In this document: positions 27,889 through 35,172 of the stretch, in pieces
Layout: every line of letters starts with the position of its first letter
Position numbering within the stretch: position 1 is the stretch's first letter
From: Pseudomonadota bacterium
GTDB lineage: Bacteria > Pseudomonadota > Gammaproteobacteria > Pseudomonadales > Oceanobacteraceae
DNA: 64,000 nucleotides
Direction: 5' to 3'
Assembly: GCA_030145845.1 (NCBI GenBank)
Contig: JAIXHJ010000007.1
Location: 62,001 to 126,000, forward strand
Notes under the pieces: model-generated
Told to the model about the DNA's origin: nothing
The model's input: only the letters and a program-made list of their open reading frames with translations
Database searches by the model: none
Position numbers and translations under genes: made by a program

Positions 27889-28977
27889 ATGAGTGAACAG
27901 TTTATCGACGAAGCCAAAGCGCTGCGCGACAGCGACGCTTTTGATATTCAGGCGGTACACAACTGGCTGACGGCTCAGGGAAAGGATTACGGTGACCAGC
28001 TGCCGCAGGTTAAACAGTTTTCCGGTGGTGCCTCCAACCTGACCTACCACCTGAAATACCCGGATCAGTACGCCAACAACGATTTAATTCTGCGCCGTCC
28101 GCCGGCCGGGCATAAAGCCGCCAGTGCGCACGACATGAAACGCGAATACAACGTTATGGACCGGCTCAGACCTGTCTATCCGTTTGTGCCGGAAATGATT
28201 GCCTTCTGTGATGATCACAGCGTTATCGGCAGCGATTTTTACGTAATGGAACGCATGCGCGGCATTATCCCGCGCGGTAATCTGCCCAAAGGTATGAAGC
28301 TGACGGAACAGCAGGCACGCGCGCTGTGTATTTCCGTGTTCGATAAATTAATCGACCTGCATCAGGTCGATTACGCAGCCGCCGGCCTCAGCGATCTGGG
28401 TAAAGGTCAGGGCTATGTCCGCCGTCAGGTCGAAGGCTGGAGCAGCCGCTACAGCAAATCAAAAACCTGGAATGTTCCCGGCTTTAAAAAAACCATGAAA
28501 TGGCTGCAGGCCAATATGCCGGCGGATGTAAAAACCTGCATTATCCACAACGATTACCGTATGGATAACGTGGTGCTCAATCCGGATAACCCGGGTGAAA
28601 TTATCGGCGTGCTCGACTGGGAAATGGCCACCTTAGGCGATCCGCTGATGGATCTTGGCGGCGCCCTCGCTTACTGGGTACAGGCTGACGACGATGCCAT
28701 GATGCGTTCTATCCGCCGCCAGCCCAGCCATCTGCCGGGCATGCTGACGCGGGATGAAATTGTCAGTTATTACTGCGAGCGGATGGGGCTGGATAAAAAA
28801 CTCTGGCCCTTCTACGAAGTGTTCGGATTATTCCGTCTGGCGGTGATCGTGCAGCAGATTTACTACCGCTATCACCATAAACAGACCGACAACCCGGCGT
28901 TCAAAAACTTCTGGCTGTTTGTGCATTACCTGAACTGGCGCTGCAAACGCATTATGAAAAAATCCGGGCTGAAATAA
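27889..28977 (+). CDS. APH-family phosphotransferase (ACAD10/11- and LvaA-like kinase)
   Basis: 362-aa protein-kinase-like small-molecule kinase. Kinase features are FSGGASNLTYHLKY (nucleotide loop), the catalytic loop IIHNDYRMDN and the metal motif VLDWEMATLGDPLMDLG. This subfamily is fused to the dehydrogenase in mammalian ACAD10/11 and corresponds to LvaA in Pseudomonas levulinate catabolism, phosphorylating a 4-hydroxyacyl-CoA. ATG 27889 is preceded by GGAAAGGG and follows the SDR stop by 1 nt, while its TAA overlaps the next ATG. Confidence 0.88.
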   Translation: MSEQFIDEAKALRDSDAFDIQAVHNWLTAQGKDYGDQLPQVKQFSGGASNLTYHLKYPDQYANNDLILRRPPAGHKAASAHDMKREYNVMDRLRPVYPFVPEMIAFCDDHSVIGSDFYVMERMRGIIPRGNLPKGMKLTEQQARALCISVFDKLIDLHQVDYAAAGLSDLGKGQGYVRRQVEGWSSRYSKSKTWNVPGFKKTMKWLQANMPADVKTCIIHNDYRMDNVVLNPDNPGEIIGVLDWEMATLGDPLMDLGGALAYWVQADDDAMMRSIRRQPSHLPGMLTRDEIVSYYCERMGLDKKLWPFYEVFGLFRLAVIVQQIYYRYHHKQTDNPAFKNFWLFVHYLNWRCKRIMKKSGLK

Positions 28978-29669
28978 TGGCCGCCGTGTATCTGGTACGC
29001 CACGGTCAGGCCGGCTTTGGCAAAGCGAATTACGACCAGCTGTCAGACACCGGACACCTGCAGGGTGAACTGGTCGGTAAATCGCTGGCGCTGCGCTCGG
29101 TGGATGCCCCGCATGTGATTCATGGTGCCATGCAACGCCACCGCGAAACCCAGCAGGCGGCACAGAAACACTGGCAAAGCGGAACCGTGGCAGCCGAGAT
29201 GGCCGGCTTCAACGAATTTGACTCCGATGACGTCATTGCCTGCGCCTACCCGGAATTCAGCGACAAGGCCGTGCTTGGTGCCTGGGTTATGGCCCAGCCT
29301 AACCGTCGCAAAGCCTTTCAGGAATTATTTGCCAATGCCGTGCAGCGCTGGACCAGTGGTGAGCACGACAGCGATTATCTGGAATCCTGGGGCCACTTTA
29401 CCGGCCGTGTCCGCGACGCCCTGCAGCAACTGATGGTCCGCGCCGATGGCCAGGATGCCGTGGTCTTTACCTCTGGCGGCCCGATCACCGCCATTGCCCA
29501 GTACTGCCTCAACCTGACGGACGACAAAGCCTTCGATATGAACTGGACCCTGCTCAATGGTGGCATTACCCAGCTGCTTTACAGCCGCAGCGGCCGCCTC
29601 AGTCTGGCGTCGTTTAACGAACAACAACATCTGGCTCAGGCCGGAAAACATTTTCTGACCTACCGCTGA
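28977..29669 (+). CDS. Histidine phosphatase family protein
   Basis: Phosphoglycerate-mutase-like phosphatase, 230 aa. The catalytic RHG motif is seen as LVRHGQAGFG near residues 6-15, the second histidine region is VFTSGGPITAIAQ. Note that the latter has GG where many members have a GH; the partner His may therefore be displaced or absent. TAATG overlap with the kinase gene shows translational coupling, so it may remove phosphate from a pathway intermediate or side product. Confidence 0.82.
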   Translation: MAAVYLVRHGQAGFGKANYDQLSDTGHLQGELVGKSLALRSVDAPHVIHGAMQRHRETQQAAQKHWQSGTVAAEMAGFNEFDSDDVIACAYPEFSDKAVLGAWVMAQPNRRKAFQELFANAVQRWTSGEHDSDYLESWGHFTGRVRDALQQLMVRADGQDAVVFTSGGPITAIAQYCLNLTDDKAFDMNWTLLNGGITQLLYSRSGRLSLASFNEQQHLAQAGKHFLTYR

Positions 29670-29697
29670 GCGGTAAACAATAAAAGGGGAACCCGAC

Positions 29698-30468
29698 ATG
29701 AACCCACAAGAACTGTTTAACCTGTCCGGCCGTATTGCGCTGGTCACCGGGGCCAGCCGTGGTATCGGCGAAAGCATCGCCAAACTGCTGGCCTCAGCCG
29801 GTGCTCACGTGATTGTTTCCAGCCGTAAAATTGATGGCTGCCAGCGTGTGGCCGACGAAATTACCGCCGCCGGCGGCAGTGCCGAAGCGCTGGCCTGCCA
29901 CATCGGTGAAATGGATCAGATCGAAAACTGCTTCAGAGTCATTGAAGAAAAACACGGCAAACTGAATATCCTGGTGAATAACGCCGCCGCCAACCCGTAC
30001 TTCGGCCACGTGCTCGACACCGACCTCAACGCTTTCCAGAAAACCGTCGACGTCAATATCCGCGGTTATTTCTTTATGTCATCAGCCGGTGCAAAACTGA
30101 TGAAGAAAAACGGCGGGGGTTCCATTGTGAACGTGGCTTCGGTGAACGGCGTGATTCCGGGTGATATGCAGGGGATTTACTCCATTACCAAAGCGTCCGT
30201 TATTGCCATGACCAAAACCTTCGCCAAAGAATGTGCACAACTGGGCATCCGCGTGAACGCCCTGCTGCCGGGTCTGACCGACACCAAATTCGCCAGCACC
30301 CTGACCAGTAACGACGCCATCCTGAAAATGGCGATGATGCATATTCCGATGAAACGCGTCGCCATGCCGGACGAAATGGCCGGTACCGTGCTGTATCTGG
30401 CGTCTGATGCATCCAGCTACACCACAGGGTCAGCGATTAATGTGGATGGTGGTTATCTGCTGGTGTAA
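29698..30468 (+). CDS. SDR family oxidoreductase
   Basis: Classical SDR, 256 aa: TGASRGIG, NNAAANPYFG, catalytic S in VASVNG, YSITK, and C-terminal SSYTTGSAINVDGGYLLV. It resembles 3-hydroxyacyl/3-oxoacyl reductases and DHRS4-like proteins. AAAGGGGA precedes the ATG; it is the last gene of the five-gene acyl-CoA operon, 28 bp after the phosphatase, and is closed by a strong terminator. Confidence 0.9.
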   Translation: MNPQELFNLSGRIALVTGASRGIGESIAKLLASAGAHVIVSSRKIDGCQRVADEITAAGGSAEALACHIGEMDQIENCFRVIEEKHGKLNILVNNAAANPYFGHVLDTDLNAFQKTVDVNIRGYFFMSSAGAKLMKKNGGGSIVNVASVNGVIPGDMQGIYSITKASVIAMTKTFAKECAQLGIRVNALLPGLTDTKFASTLTSNDAILKMAMMHIPMKRVAMPDEMAGTVLYLASDASSYTTGSAINVDGGYLLV

Positions 30469-30490
30469 ACCAGCAGGTGAATCTTCAGAG

Positions 30491-30522
30491 ACCAAAAAGC
30501 GGGCATCAGCCCGCTTTTTGGT
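30491..30522. terminator. Intrinsic terminator of the acyl-CoA operon
   Basis: Perfect stem ACCAAAAAGCGGGC / GCCCGCTTTTTGGT with an ATCA loop. It closes the operon and is symmetric enough to work for the minus-strand pseudogene too. Confidence 0.9.
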
Positions 30523-30555
30523 GTCCGGAAGGTATTCGTTGATTTGTTAATGCGT

Positions 30556-30882
30556 TTAGTTAAGCCGCACAACTTTTACGACCCTTGCTTCTGAAAGTTG
30601 AATTAACCCTGTCTGCATGCGGCCGTAATTATCCCGAATAGCCAGGCAAACCAGTCCTTTACCTTTAAGCAAATCCTTAAACTTTTCAGATACCTTATTT
30701 CTGTGGTGTTTTCCCATCACAGGAATGACGTCAGCCACTCGATAAGATCACCACTCACCACGGTTACGGCATCTGCGGTTTGTGCCTGCCTCTATACCAT
30801 TTATTACGGAGTATTCAGAGAATACTTCCTCCGCGGCCGGGCTTCTTAACCTGTTTTCACTACAAACGAACAAAAAATGCAT
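30556..30882 (-). pseudogene. Broken low-molecular-weight protein tyrosine phosphatase
   Basis: Starts MHFLFVCSENRLRSPAAE with AGGA upstream; the P-loop C-x5-R (CSENRLR) is intact. After EAGTNRRCRNR the frame shifts: the next family-like residues SGDLIEW read in another frame, then ADVIPVMGKHHRNKVSEKFK...LVCLAIRDNYGRMQ returns in the first frame to the end. The two shifts (near 30755 and 30741) cancel, but the original frame meets TGA at 30748-30750 between them. The small ~108-aa LMW-PTP-like family matches over the whole length. It stands alone, without a kinase or capsule locus. Confidence 0.82.
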
Positions 30883-31304
30883 GGGATTCCTGCTGATGTG
30901 TCGCAGCTTGGTCCTACCTATGCTCATCCAGGCACCGCACCTTTCGTTTGCATAAAAACAACTCATTGCCAGCAAAAGGAAAAGCCTGATCGTTAAAATA
31001 TCCCGCAGAAGCGGAATACGCCTGCTCAGTTGGCTCCCCAGCCCAGAGAAATACGCCATTCCATCGACTAAAAATTCAGGTAACCCACTGATTTTAAACA
31101 GTAAACATCACCGGTAAGTATTAATGATGCCTGAGGGCTTTTGTCAGGCAGACACTGGCCCGCCAGTTGAATATCTACTCATTGATGTTCACTGCGGTAC
31201 GATCGAAATTCTGCGGACAAACCTGCTCTTCTGCCTCGCGCCACAACCGTCAGCACCGTATAGTGACCGTTAATATGTCACCGTTTTACAGGCCGTTGTC
31301 CGTT
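30883..31304. other. Gene-poor stretch between the pseudogene and a small membrane protein
   Basis: About 420 bp in which I recognise no gene, RNA or repeat. Open frames here are short and lack ribosome sites. It follows a broken gene and may be decaying sequence. Confidence 0.5.
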
Positions 31305-31571
31305 ATGAAACTCGTTATTCCTGTCTCCGTGATTGCCGGTCTGATTCTGACCATGATCTACAGCCTTTCCACCGCCGCCGTCTCCGGCCATAACACCGAA
31401 ACCGGTGAGGCGATTAATCTGTCGGGCTGGCAGGCCATCTATGTTTATGTCGCACAGAAGGGCCTCGACAGTTACCTGATCATGCTGCTGCCGGTGTTTA
31501 TTACCTTTACCGCAGTGATTGCCATCACCGGCCGCTACCTGCTGAAAAAACGTCAGAAAACGGCACACTAA
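31305..31571 (+). CDS. Small two-helix membrane protein, unknown
   Basis: 88 aa with two clear transmembrane helices (about 2-22, LVIPVSVIAGLILTMIYSL, and 56-78, YLIMLLPVFITFTAVIAIT) and a basic C-terminal tail (LLKKRQKTAH). No family recognised. ATG 31305 places the first helix at the N-terminus; an ATG at 31275 is possible, and the ribosome site is weak for both. It lies 68 bp before the SMP-30-like gene and may be co-transcribed with it. Confidence 0.55.
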   Translation: MKLVIPVSVIAGLILTMIYSLSTAAVSGHNTETGEAINLSGWQAIYVYVAQKGLDSYLIMLLPVFITFTAVIAITGRYLLKKRQKTAH

Positions 31572-31639
31572 GCTGCTGATACCGGACTCAGTGCCGGTTA
31601 AACTGTGGGCAAACACATAACAATAACAAGTGAGCCCTT

Positions 31640-32701
31640 ATGAAAAAGCTGACGCTGACTCTGGCCGTCCTGCTGCTGATTGCCGCTGCGGCGCTGATCA
31701 GTCTGCCTTCCCCCATTAATGCTGTTGCGGTCGACATCCCCGGACCACGGCCGTTTGCCGGTACGCTGGCCGCCAACGATACCCTGCAGAGCACACATAT
31801 TATCCGCCTGCCGGCAGGTCAGCGTGGCGGTGAGGATGTCGCCCGCGACGCGCTTGGCTGCCTGTACACCGGCACTCAGGATGGCAGCATTCTGCGCAAG
31901 TGCCATTACAGTGACTGGGAAACCCTGGCCAATACCGGCGGCCGTCCGCTGGGGCTGCATTTTGATGATCAGCAGAACCTGATTATTGCTGATGCCGGCA
32001 AGGGCCTGCTGGCACTGGACCCGAAAGGCAGTCTGCGTGTATTAGCCGACCGCTACCGCGGTGAAAAACTGGGCGTGACCGATGATGTGGATATCGGTGC
32101 CGACGGCACGATTTATTTCTCTGATGCCAGCAACCGCTATCCTTTAAGCGCTATCGTGCACGATATTCTTGATGGCCGGCCCTCCGGGCGGCTGTTCGCC
32201 TACCATCCGCAGACGTCAGCGCTGACGCTGCTGGCCGACGATCTGGCCTTTGCCAATGGCGTCGCCGTGGCGGCCGATCAGAGCTTTGTCCTGATCAACG
32301 AAACCTTCCGCTACCGCATCCGTAAACTCTGGCTGCAGGGGCCGCGTGCCGGTGAACAGGATATTATCCTCGATCAGTTACCGGGCCTGCCGGACGGTAT
32401 TGCCCGTGCCGCGGATGGCACTTTCTGGGTAGCGATGTACGCGTTGCGCCCGGCCGTGGTCGACCGCTTTCACAACCAGCCCTGGGTCAAGAATCAGCTG
32501 GCCAAATTACCGGCATGGCTGGCGCCGGTCCCCAGGCCTTATGGTCTGATACTGCAGATTAATGCTGACGGGGAAATCCTGCAGAGCCTGCATGACCGCG
32601 CCGCGGTTGCTATCGGTGAAATTACGTCGGTACAGCCGGAAGCCGATGGCCTCTATCTGGGCACGCTGCACATGGACAGGATTGGTAAGCTGGCGTATTA
32701 A
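31640..32701 (+). CDS. SMP-30/gluconolactonase/LRE-like (strictosidine-synthase-type) beta-propeller protein
   Basis: 353 aa with an N-terminal signal or anchor helix (1-22), then a six-bladed propeller pattern: GEDVARDALGCLYTGTQDG, GRPLGLHFDDQQNLIIADAGKGL, VDIGADGTIYFSDASNRY, FANGVAVAADQSFVLINET and LPGLPDGIARAADGTFWVAM. This repeat layout matches the strictosidine synthase/APMAP branch; substrate unknown, probably an esterase or lactonase in the periplasm. GTGAGC precedes the ATG. Confidence 0.82.
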   Translation: MKKLTLTLAVLLLIAAAALISLPSPINAVAVDIPGPRPFAGTLAANDTLQSTHIIRLPAGQRGGEDVARDALGCLYTGTQDGSILRKCHYSDWETLANTGGRPLGLHFDDQQNLIIADAGKGLLALDPKGSLRVLADRYRGEKLGVTDDVDIGADGTIYFSDASNRYPLSAIVHDILDGRPSGRLFAYHPQTSALTLLADDLAFANGVAVAADQSFVLINETFRYRIRKLWLQGPRAGEQDIILDQLPGLPDGIARAADGTFWVAMYALRPAVVDRFHNQPWVKNQLAKLPAWLAPVPRPYGLILQINADGEILQSLHDRAAVAIGEITSVQPEADGLYLGTLHMDRIGKLAY

Positions 32702-32884
32702 AGCGCCGGGATTTGCCGTCTGATGGCTTATACCCGGAACGCTGCCTATGCCATGAATTGGAAAACAAGGCTTCGATTACCACCAGACTCATTCAGCAGC
32801 CTTAGGCAAACAGAGCCAGATGAGATCTGACGGCTACTGTATGCCTTACCATTTCACAGACATCGGTATTCAGCCGTACAGTGC

Positions 32885-32914
32885 CGGACAAATCAGCCAC
32901 GACCCGGATATAAT
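32885..32914 (+). promoter_or_regulatory. Sigma-70-like promoter of the putative toxin gene
   Basis: A perfect TATAAT at 32909-32914 with a weak CGGACA -35 at 32885-32890 (18-nt spacer), 45 bp before the start. Within the 258-bp gap after the SMP-30-like gene I see nothing else recognisable. Confidence 0.45.
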
Positions 32915-32959
32915 CCGGCTCCTGTCTTTTCCGGTTTTACAGACAAAGGAATGTTTACC

Positions 32960-33982
32960 ATGGAATTGCTGTTTGTTCAGAAACCAACAAACACCGCTGA
33001 GCTCCTCGGCGGGCTTGATACCAACGCCATCAATGCAATCTGCCGCACCAACCAGACAGCCACCGGAACCCAATTACCATCCGGGTCGGTGTTTTCACTG
33101 GAAAGTGACCGGCTGGCAACCATTATCCAGGCGCAGCTGAATCACCTGCCCGCAGCACAAAAGCAGTGTCTTCATAAAGTCGTACAGACCTGTGGTGATG
33201 AATCTCTGGCGCTGGCGGCTTTTCTTGACCGCTACTTCAGTGATCACAATATCGATAAGCTGAATACTGCCATCGGTGCATCCGCTACGGCAGCAACAGC
33301 CCGGCTCGATAATTTCGAGAAAGCCGTGGTCGAATATCAGAAATCGCTGAATAACCTGCGTGCACTGGCAGCATCCGGCAGACATGGCCGTGGTCCGGCA
33401 GCAGCGCTGCAGAAAGCAAAATTCCGCGTCAAAGAGGCTTACCAGACACTCGCCAGACAGTACGGCAACGAACTCCGTCGCTTTGCTGCAGAAGCCCATC
33501 GTGGCAAAAACCGCGGTAATGCGTTTAACAGCTCAGAACGTGGCATCGTCCTCGCGACGCGCAAGCCCAATTCGCCGAAAGCGGATGTCCGCCTCAATGT
33601 CGAAAGCCACCTGCAGGCCAGTCAGCTGGCCCGTATGGGTAAGCTGCTGAATGGTCTGGGTAACGTCACCATTGCTGCCGATGCATCGATGCGGGTGATT
33701 AAGGTGATGAATATTGAAGACGCCGGTGGTGACTGGATGCGGGAAGGTGCCAAGCAGATGACTGGATTTGGAGCAGGAGCAGCTTCAGGAACTCTGGTTG
33801 GACGTGCTGTATTTTCCGGAGGCGTAATTTTAGCTGCTCAAGCCGGCTTGTCTCTCGCGGGTCCTGTAGGATGGGTAATTTTAGGCGGTATTTTCACCTT
33901 CAGCTTGGTAGCGGGATATTTTGCCGGAACTGCAGTAGACGAGTTTGCCCAAGGTAAATCCGATAAACTCATGGGGTACTGA
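32960..33982 (+). CDS. Putative membrane-targeting toxin/effector with variable C-terminal tip
   Basis: 340 aa, no family recognised. ATG 32960 is chosen for AAGGA nine nt upstream. Residues about 1-135 are mixed alpha-helical without a signal peptide; about 110-180 are basic and coiled-coil-like; about 215-270 form a conserved joint (ARMGKLLNGLG...MRVIKVMNIEDAGGDWMREGAKQ); the last 70 residues are a glycine-rich hydrophobic hairpin (SLAGPVGWVILGG, LVAGYFAG). A paralogous copy of the joint plus tip lies downstream (34419-34715), and each tip is followed at once by a small membrane protein. This is the layout of polymorphic toxins with immunity genes. Toxicity is inference; the delivery route is unknown and no secretion genes are adjacent. 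Confidence 0.6.
   Translation: MELLFVQKPTNTAELLGGLDTNAINAICRTNQTATGTQLPSGSVFSLESDRLATIIQAQLNHLPAAQKQCLHKVVQTCGDESLALAAFLDRYFSDHNIDKLNTAIGASATAATARLDNFEKAVVEYQKSLNNLRALAASGRHGRGPAAALQKAKFRVKEAYQTLARQYGNELRRFAAEAHRGKNRGNAFNSSERGIVLATRKPNSPKADVRLNVESHLQASQLARMGKLLNGLGNVTIAADASMRVIKVMNIEDAGGDWMREGAKQMTGFGAGAASGTLVGRAVFSGGVILAAQAGLSLAGPVGWVILGGIFTFSLVAGYFAGTAVDEFAQGKSDKLMGY
33614..33771 (+). repeat. Direct repeat, copy 1 (inside the putative effector)
   Basis: 158 bp encoding the effector joint region. It matches 34343-34501 with 19 differences by hand count (about 88% identity), after which DNA similarity drops although the encoded tips stay alike. Confidence 0.88.
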
Positions 33983-33984
33983 CA

Positions 33985-34329
33985 GTGGAAATCATAGATA
34001 AACTATCGTTAATACTGTTTGTTGGTGGTTTATTTTCACTAGCCATAAGCTGGTTCACTTTCAGCTACATTTGCATTCCCAAAATAGACAAACGCATTGA
34101 AAATGATCAAAAACCTAAAGTATGCCCGATTAATTTATGGGGACTTCGAACATTTGATATGGCGATAGGTACAGCCCTGCCGATAGGTGATGCATTAGTT
34201 GTAAAAGGACATCCTATTTTAAGTATTGTAGATATACGTTCATACACTAGTCGCTTTGACAGGATCGTTAGCTCGTGTTTACTGATATCAGTTGCGACGT
34301 TGATACTTACGGTCATGATCTTGGGCTGA
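33985..34329 (+). CDS. Putative immunity protein, two-helix membrane protein
   Basis: 114 aa, GTG start 2 nt after the effector stop. Two helices (about 6-30 and 93-113) flank a soluble loop with IPKIDKRIEN and KVCPINLWGLRT. About half of its residues match the protein at 34716-35084, which holds the same position behind the second toxin tip. Base composition is clearly AT-richer than the flanks. The immunity role is inferred from position, size, membrane topology and pairing. Confidence 0.6.
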   Translation: MEIIDKLSLILFVGGLFSLAISWFTFSYICIPKIDKRIENDQKPKVCPINLWGLRTFDMAIGTALPIGDALVVKGHPILSIVDIRSYTSRFDRIVSSCLLISVATLILTVMILG

Positions 34330-34342
34330 TAGATACCACCCT

Positions 34343-34501
34343 CAGGCCAGTCAGCTGGCATGCATGGGTAAGCTGCTGAACGGTCTGGGCAAATATCACC
34401 ATTGCAGCCGACGCATCCATGCGGGTGATTAAAGTGATGAATATTGAAGAAGCCGGCGGCGACTGGATGCGGGAAGGTGCCAAACAGATTACCGGGTTTG
34501 G
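34343..34501 (+). repeat. Direct repeat, copy 2 (leading the orphan toxin tip)
   Basis: 159 bp matching 33614-33771. A 1-nt insertion (GGCAAATATCACC against GGTAACGTCACC) breaks the frame, so reading from the repeat start gives QASQLACMGKLLNGLG and then an early stop. Only codons after ATG 34419 stay in the toxin frame. Confidence 0.88.
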
Positions 34502-34715
34502 ATTTGGTGGGGCTTTTGGGGTTGGTATAGGACAGGCAGTATTCACCGGAGGAATGTCTGCCGTTTATGCAGCCGGTCTAACCATAGCTGGACCAATAGG
34601 ATGGACAGTTTTAGCAGCTGTGTTTACAGTAAGCCTTACTGCAGGTTATTTTGCAGGTGGCATCGGCGATTCATTTGGCCAAAATGTTTCATCCCGGATT
34701 ATGGATAACCAGTGA
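34419..34715 (+). CDS. Orphan toxin C-terminal module (98 aa)
   Basis: Homologous to the last about 100 residues of the putative effector: MRVIKVMNIEEAGGDWMREGAKQITGFG, then a different but alike hydrophobic hairpin (LTIAGPIGWTVLAA, LTAGYFAGG). It has no N-terminal domain, no good ribosome site and a frameshifted remnant ahead, so it may be silent and serve as an alternative tip that recombination could move onto the full-length gene. Confidence 0.6.
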   Translation: MRVIKVMNIEEAGGDWMREGAKQITGFGFGGAFGVGIGQAVFTGGMSAVYAAGLTIAGPIGWTVLAAVFTVSLTAGYFAGGIGDSFGQNVSSRIMDNQ

Positions 34716-35084
34716 ATGAACGGATACGACCTGATCCTTTTAATATCCGTGACTCTGTTTATTTTCAGCGCCATTAGCTGGTTTTTATTCAGTTATGTAT
34801 TCATACCGAGAATAGATAAACGTATAGCTGACAATGGTAAGAGTAAAGTTTGCCCGGTGAATATATGGGGACTCAGAACATTATGGATAGCAACGGCTAT
34901 TGCCATTCCGGTAGGCAACCCTCTGAATCATGAGCATAATCCATTTATCAGCCCAAAATCTGTACGACCCTACACTACTCAAGCGGATAAAGCTGTAGCC
35001 CGTATTTTGTTTATTTCTTTCTACGGTTTTCTGATAATGGTGCTATTGAGCTATCTCCTGTATCCAGAAAAATATTCCTCATAG
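34716..35084 (+). CDS. Putative immunity protein of the orphan module
   Basis: 122 aa; its ATG directly follows the orphan stop (TGA|ATG). Two membrane helices (about 4-30 and 95-117) and the motif IPRIDKRIADNGKSKVCPVNIWGLRT make it a paralogue of the protein at 33985-34329. AT-rich like its pair. Retention of an intact immunity gene behind a possibly silent tip fits protection against kin still carrying that tip. Confidence 0.6.
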   Translation: MNGYDLILLISVTLFIFSAISWFLFSYVFIPRIDKRIADNGKSKVCPVNIWGLRTLWIATAIAIPVGNPLNHEHNPFISPKSVRPYTTQADKAVARILFISFYGFLIMVLLSYLLYPEKYSS

Positions 35085-35108
35085 ATATATGACGGCATCA
35101 GATTCAGT

Positions 35109-35144
35109 CAGATCTCAGGGGCGATAATGAAACCCTAAGATCTG
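35109..35144. terminator. Hairpin between the immunity gene and polA
   Basis: Near-perfect 12-bp stem CAGATCTCAGGG / CCCTAAGATCTG around a 12-nt loop, in the 88-bp gap where the plus-strand toxin locus meets the minus-strand polA. There is no clear T-run, so termination strength is uncertain. Confidence 0.5.
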
Positions 35145-35172
35145 ATTGACCTCCGTGCATACAGGGTGAGGC

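Noticed and set aside
30883..31059. N-terminal extension of the broken phosphatase frame
   Set aside because: The 59 codons upstream of MHFLFVC show no homology to the family, and a good ribosome site lies directly before the internal ATG.
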